NCBI GenBank assembly: GCA_046518185.1
Contig: JBKGRZ010000007.1
Span: 124,001-188,000, forward strand
DNA length: 64,000 bases
From: Scandinavium vulneris_A
Lineage (GTDB): Bacteria; Pseudomonadota; Gammaproteobacteria; Enterobacterales; Enterobacteriaceae
Direction of reading: 5' to 3'
The notes under the pieces: generated by a model
Seen by the model: the letters and a program-made list of their open reading frames with translations, nothing else
What the model was told of the DNA's origin: nothing
Database searches by the model: none
Shown: positions 61,685 through 64,000 of the stretch, piece by piece
Numbering within the stretch: position 1 is the first letter of the stretch
Layout of the letters: the number at the start of each line of letters is the position of its first letter
Position numbers and translations under genes: made by a program

Positions 61685-61754
61685 GCCGCAAGTTAAAAAC
61701 TAATGTCCCGTGCTCTCTCCTTGAGGGGAGAGCACTATAGTAAGGAATATAGCC

Positions 61755-62939
61755 GTGTCTAAAGAAAAATTTGAACGTACAAAACCGCACGTCAACGTTG
61801 GTACTATCGGCCACGTCGACCATGGTAAAACTACCCTGACTGCTGCAATCACTACCGTACTGGCTAAAACCTACGGCGGTGCTGCTCGTGCTTTCGACCA
61901 GATCGATAACGCACCAGAAGAAAAAGCTCGTGGTATCACCATCAACACTTCCCACGTTGAATATGACACCCCGACTCGCCACTACGCACACGTAGACTGC
62001 CCAGGCCACGCCGACTATGTTAAAAACATGATCACCGGTGCTGCTCAGATGGATGGCGCGATCCTGGTTGTTGCTGCGACTGACGGCCCTATGCCTCAGA
62101 CTCGTGAGCACATCCTGCTGGGTCGTCAGGTAGGCGTTCCTTTCATCATCGTGTTCCTGAACAAGTGCGACATGGTTGATGACGAAGAGCTGCTGGAACT
62201 GGTAGAAATGGAAGTTCGTGAACTTCTGTCTCAGTACGATTTCCCAGGCGACGACACCCCAATCGTTCGTGGTTCTGCGCTGAAAGCGCTGGAAGGCGAA
62301 GCAGAGTGGGAAGCAAAAATCATCGAACTGGCTGGCTTCCTGGATTCTTACATCCCAGAACCAGAGCGTGCGATTGACAAGCCGTTCCTGCTGCCTATCG
62401 AAGACGTATTCTCCATCTCCGGCCGTGGTACTGTTGTTACCGGTCGTGTAGAGCGCGGTATCGTTAAAGTAGGTGAAGAAGTAGAAATCGTTGGTATCAA
62501 AGAAACTGCGAAAACTACCTGTACTGGCGTTGAAATGTTCCGCAAACTGCTGGACGAAGGCCGTGCTGGTGAGAACGTTGGTGTTCTGCTGCGTGGTATC
62601 AAACGTGAAGAAATCGAACGTGGCCAGGTTCTGGCCAAGCCGGGTTCAATCAACCCGCACACCAAGTTCGAATCTGAAGTGTACATCCTGTCCAAAGACG
62701 AAGGCGGCCGTCATACTCCGTTCTTCAAAGGCTACCGTCCACAGTTCTACTTCCGTACTACTGACGTGACTGGTACCATCGAACTGCCAGAAGGCGTTGA
62801 GATGGTAATGCCGGGCGACAACATCAAAATGGTTGTTACCCTGATCCACCCAATCGCGATGGACGACGGTCTGCGTTTCGCAATCCGTGAAGGCGGCCGT
62901 ACCGTTGGCGCGGGCGTTGTTGCTAAAGTTCTGAGCTAA
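61755..62939 (+). CDS. tufA: Elongation factor Tu
   Basis: EF-Tu brings aminoacyl-tRNA to the ribosome. The 394-residue product starts with GTG, usual for tufA, preceded by AAGGA (61741-61745). It has GHVDHGKTT (about 19-27), DCPGHADY (about 81-88) and NKCDM (about 136-140). It is the last str gene and is followed by a strong terminator. A second tuf gene is expected elsewhere. Confidence 0.99.
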   Translation: MSKEKFERTKPHVNVGTIGHVDHGKTTLTAAITTVLAKTYGGAARAFDQIDNAPEEKARGITINTSHVEYDTPTRHYAHVDCPGHADYVKNMITGAAQMDGAILVVAATDGPMPQTREHILLGRQVGVPFIIVFLNKCDMVDDEELLELVEMEVRELLSQYDFPGDDTPIVRGSALKALEGEAEWEAKIIELAGFLDSYIPEPERAIDKPFLLPIEDVFSISGRGTVVTGRVERGIVKVGEEVEIVGIKETAKTTCTGVEMFRKLLDEGRAGENVGVLLRGIKREEIERGQVLAKPGSINPHTKFESEVYILSKDEGGRHTPFFKGYRPQFYFRTTDVTGTIELPEGVEMVMPGDNIKMVVTLIHPIAMDDGLRFAIREGGRTVGAGVVAKVLS

Positions 62940-62973
62940 TCAATAGTACCCTGCTTAAGGGATATTGATAATG

Positions 62974-63009
62974 AATGCCAGCCACTGAAAAGTGGTTGGC
63001 ATTTTTTTT
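62974..63009 (+). terminator. Terminator of the str operon
   Basis: A long stem, AATGCCA-x-CCACT with AGTGG-x-TGGCATT and a GAAA loop (62974-63003), is followed by eight T residues. It lies 34 bases after the tufA stop. Confidence 0.95.
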
Positions 63010-63313
63010 ACACAAACAGTTACGTCCCCCTATTTCCTGTTACAGACTCATTATTGGTTTGCAAAATTCGTCTCATTCGTGTGATTAATATATTCTCACC
63101 TAAATATACTTATTAATTTGAATCTCAACGTCGAATATAGACTTCGCTTATATAATTGCAGTGCTGCGTTGTAATTTGGGGTGATTTATATTTTCATTAA
63201 ACATATTAACTTTCAATATTGATTTGAGGTTATCCTTAAAGTTGGTCTCGCTTAATGACTTTTTAAGTGACGGTACATTGACAATATATATACATACTGC
63301 CAGCATTCCACAT

Positions 63314-63341
63314 TAGAAGTACAGTTCAACGTTTACTTCTA
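63314..63341. promoter_or_regulatory. 8-bp inverted repeat upstream of the chitinase gene
   Basis: TAGAAGTA (63314-63321) and its exact reverse complement TACTTCTA (63334-63341) are separated by 12 bases. Their centres are 20 bp apart, about two helical turns. This suits a dimeric regulator bound on one DNA face; a weak RNA hairpin is the alternative. The protein is not known. Confidence 0.4.
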
Positions 63342-63424
63342 CTGCATTATCACTTCTCTTTAATCATCGATATTTTATATATAAATAATTTGTTCCGGTT
63401 TATACATTTAAGAAGGAATTTAAA

Positions 63425-64000
63425 ATGCATTTCAAAAAACAGACGCTCGCGGTGTTAATGGCGCTCGCCTTAGCACCCTTTGCTGCGTCAGCGGCTACAT
63501 TAACGGCAGACGATCAAAGCAATACCATTACTGGCCTGGATTCAAGCCAGATGATCTCAAAAGACAATGGTAATACCTGGCTGGCTTATACCAGCGAAAC
63601 CCAGAATAATTTCCCAGGTACTGAAACGGTGGTGGTTGCCGTCAAAGATAATTTGGCGATCACGTCAGAAAATTATGACCCAACGCTGTCTTATCCGACC
63701 GCGGGGACTGTTGTTCGCTATAACGGCTATTACTGGACCAGCAAATGGTGGGTGAATCCTGCTGAAGTGCCGGGCAGTAATGAAGTCTGGCAAAAAGGTG
63801 CGGCAATCAATATTCAGACATTGGGCACTTTTGAATTCCTGCCATACACCGGTCAGGCAGCAATCGATTTCCAGAACGATCAGAAAGCGAAGCTGGCCGC
63901 GATGCGTAAAATCATCGGTTATTTCCCAGAGTGGGGTGTGTATGATGCCCACAATAACTTCACGCCAGATAAAATTGACTACTCTACGCTGACCGAAATT
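63425..64000 (+). CDS. Secreted chitinase/GH18 glycosyl hydrolase, N-terminal part
   Basis: A 192-codon 5' fragment runs off the window end. It has a signal peptide (about 1-23, ending AASA before ATLTADD). A carbohydrate-binding CBM5/12 (chitin-binding type 3) domain follows (about 75-115: Y-P-x-G-x-V-V-R-Y-N-G-Y-Y-W-T-S-K-W-W then PG and W), and then the start of a GH18 barrel (KIIGYFPEWGVYDA at about 163). Secreted GH18 proteins cleave chitin. Gene position next to tufA matches E. coli chiA, but the domain start differs from the sequence I remember for E. coli ChiA, so I leave the symbol empty. Confidence 0.85.
   Translation, partial: MHFKKQTLAVLMALALAPFAASAATLTADDQSNTITGLDSSQMISKDNGNTWLAYTSETQNNFPGTETVVVAVKDNLAITSENYDPTLSYPTAGTVVRYNGYYWTSKWWVNPAEVPGSNEVWQKGAAINIQTLGTFEFLPYTGQAAIDFQNDQKAKLAAMRKIIGYFPEWGVYDAHNNFTPDKIDYSTLTEI

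Larger units (their letters stand above)
62940..63424 (+). promoter_or_regulatory. AT-rich 485-base leader before the chitinase gene
   Basis: After the str terminator the base composition falls sharply to a strongly AT-rich stretch (about 63040-63420) with no reading frame I can support. It contains a TTGACA hexamer at 63278-63283 without a good -10, an 8-bp dyad at 63314-63341, and several TATATA runs. A clear AGAAGGAA ribosome site (63411-63418) precedes the chitinase ATG. This composition is typical of H-NS-bound DNA, and H-NS silencing of the tufA-adjacent chiA is known in E. coli. Confidence 0.6.

Noticed and set aside
63278..63283. TTGACA as a sigma-70 promoter for the chitinase
   Set aside because: At 16-18 bases downstream there is only CAGCAT-like sequence, a poor -10; the hexamer is expected by chance in such AT-rich DNA.
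1..64000. Prophage, insertion sequence, integron, CRISPR array, tRNA or rRNA genes
   Set aside because: No transposase, integrase or phage-like gene, no regularly spaced repeats and no cloverleaf with a CCA end were found; gene order is near-continuous with E. coli.

Overview
The window is a stretch of a core Enterobacteriaceae chromosome. Gene content, order and protein lengths closely follow the E. coli K-12 malQ-to-chiA region (about 75-77 min). Several local differences from E. coli suggest a relative in the Enterobacter/Lelliottia/Leclercia/Klebsiella range: nirC is absent, a codA-type deaminase sits next to nirB, a DUF1471 gene lies between bioH and feoC, and a different family-18 chitinase follows tufA. 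The genus cannot be fixed from the sequence alone. I see no rRNA or tRNA gene, prophage, insertion sequence or CRISPR array.

Layout. 1-3126: end of malQ, a REP element, nfuA (Fe-S carrier), gntX and bioH (biotin), and a small secreted DUF1471 protein. 3180-9172 (minus strand): ferrous iron uptake feoABC with Fur- and FNR-like sites, then yhgF (Tex) and greB. 9401-15287: ompR-envZ, pckA (opposite strand, CRP site upstream) and yhgE. 15328-19527 (minus): heat-shock genes hslO and hslR, yrfG, and igaA, the Rcs-phosphorelay brake. 19847-26369: nudE, mrcA (PBP1a) and the divergent hofMNOPQ operon for a type IV pilus/DNA-uptake-like apparatus. 26639-33226: the aroK-aroB-damX-dam-rpe-gph-trpS superoperon. 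33291-40693: the tiny lipoprotein yhfL, cysG, and nirD-nirB with a complete FNR plus NarL/NarP promoter, then a codA-like cytosine deaminase and tsgA. 40974-47592: ppiA, a fused yhfG-fic gene, pabA, argD with tandem ARG boxes, yhfK, crp and yhfA. 47646-55127: prkB, yheU, yheT, yheS, kefG-kefB, yheV and slyD. 55195-58414: slyX, fkpA, yheO and tusDCB (tRNA 2-thiolation). 58537-62939: the str operon rpsL-rpsG-fusA-tufA. 63425-end: the start of a secreted chitinase behind a roughly 480-base AT-rich leader.

Most genes are housekeeping. The clearest oddity is at 41630-42229. E. coli encodes a small antitoxin YhfG and a separate Fic protein here. This window has one continuous, well-initiated reading frame that joins the N-terminal third of YhfG, including its putative inhibitory helix, to a Fic domain lacking its own N-terminus. 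This turns a two-gene class I-like toxin-antitoxin pair into a single class II-like polypeptide. Secondary points are the nir operon without its nitrite channel gene, the chitinase leader with an 8-bp dyad whose arms are two helical turns apart, and several compact gene overlaps.

All calls come from reading the sequence and from remembered family knowledge; no database search was run.
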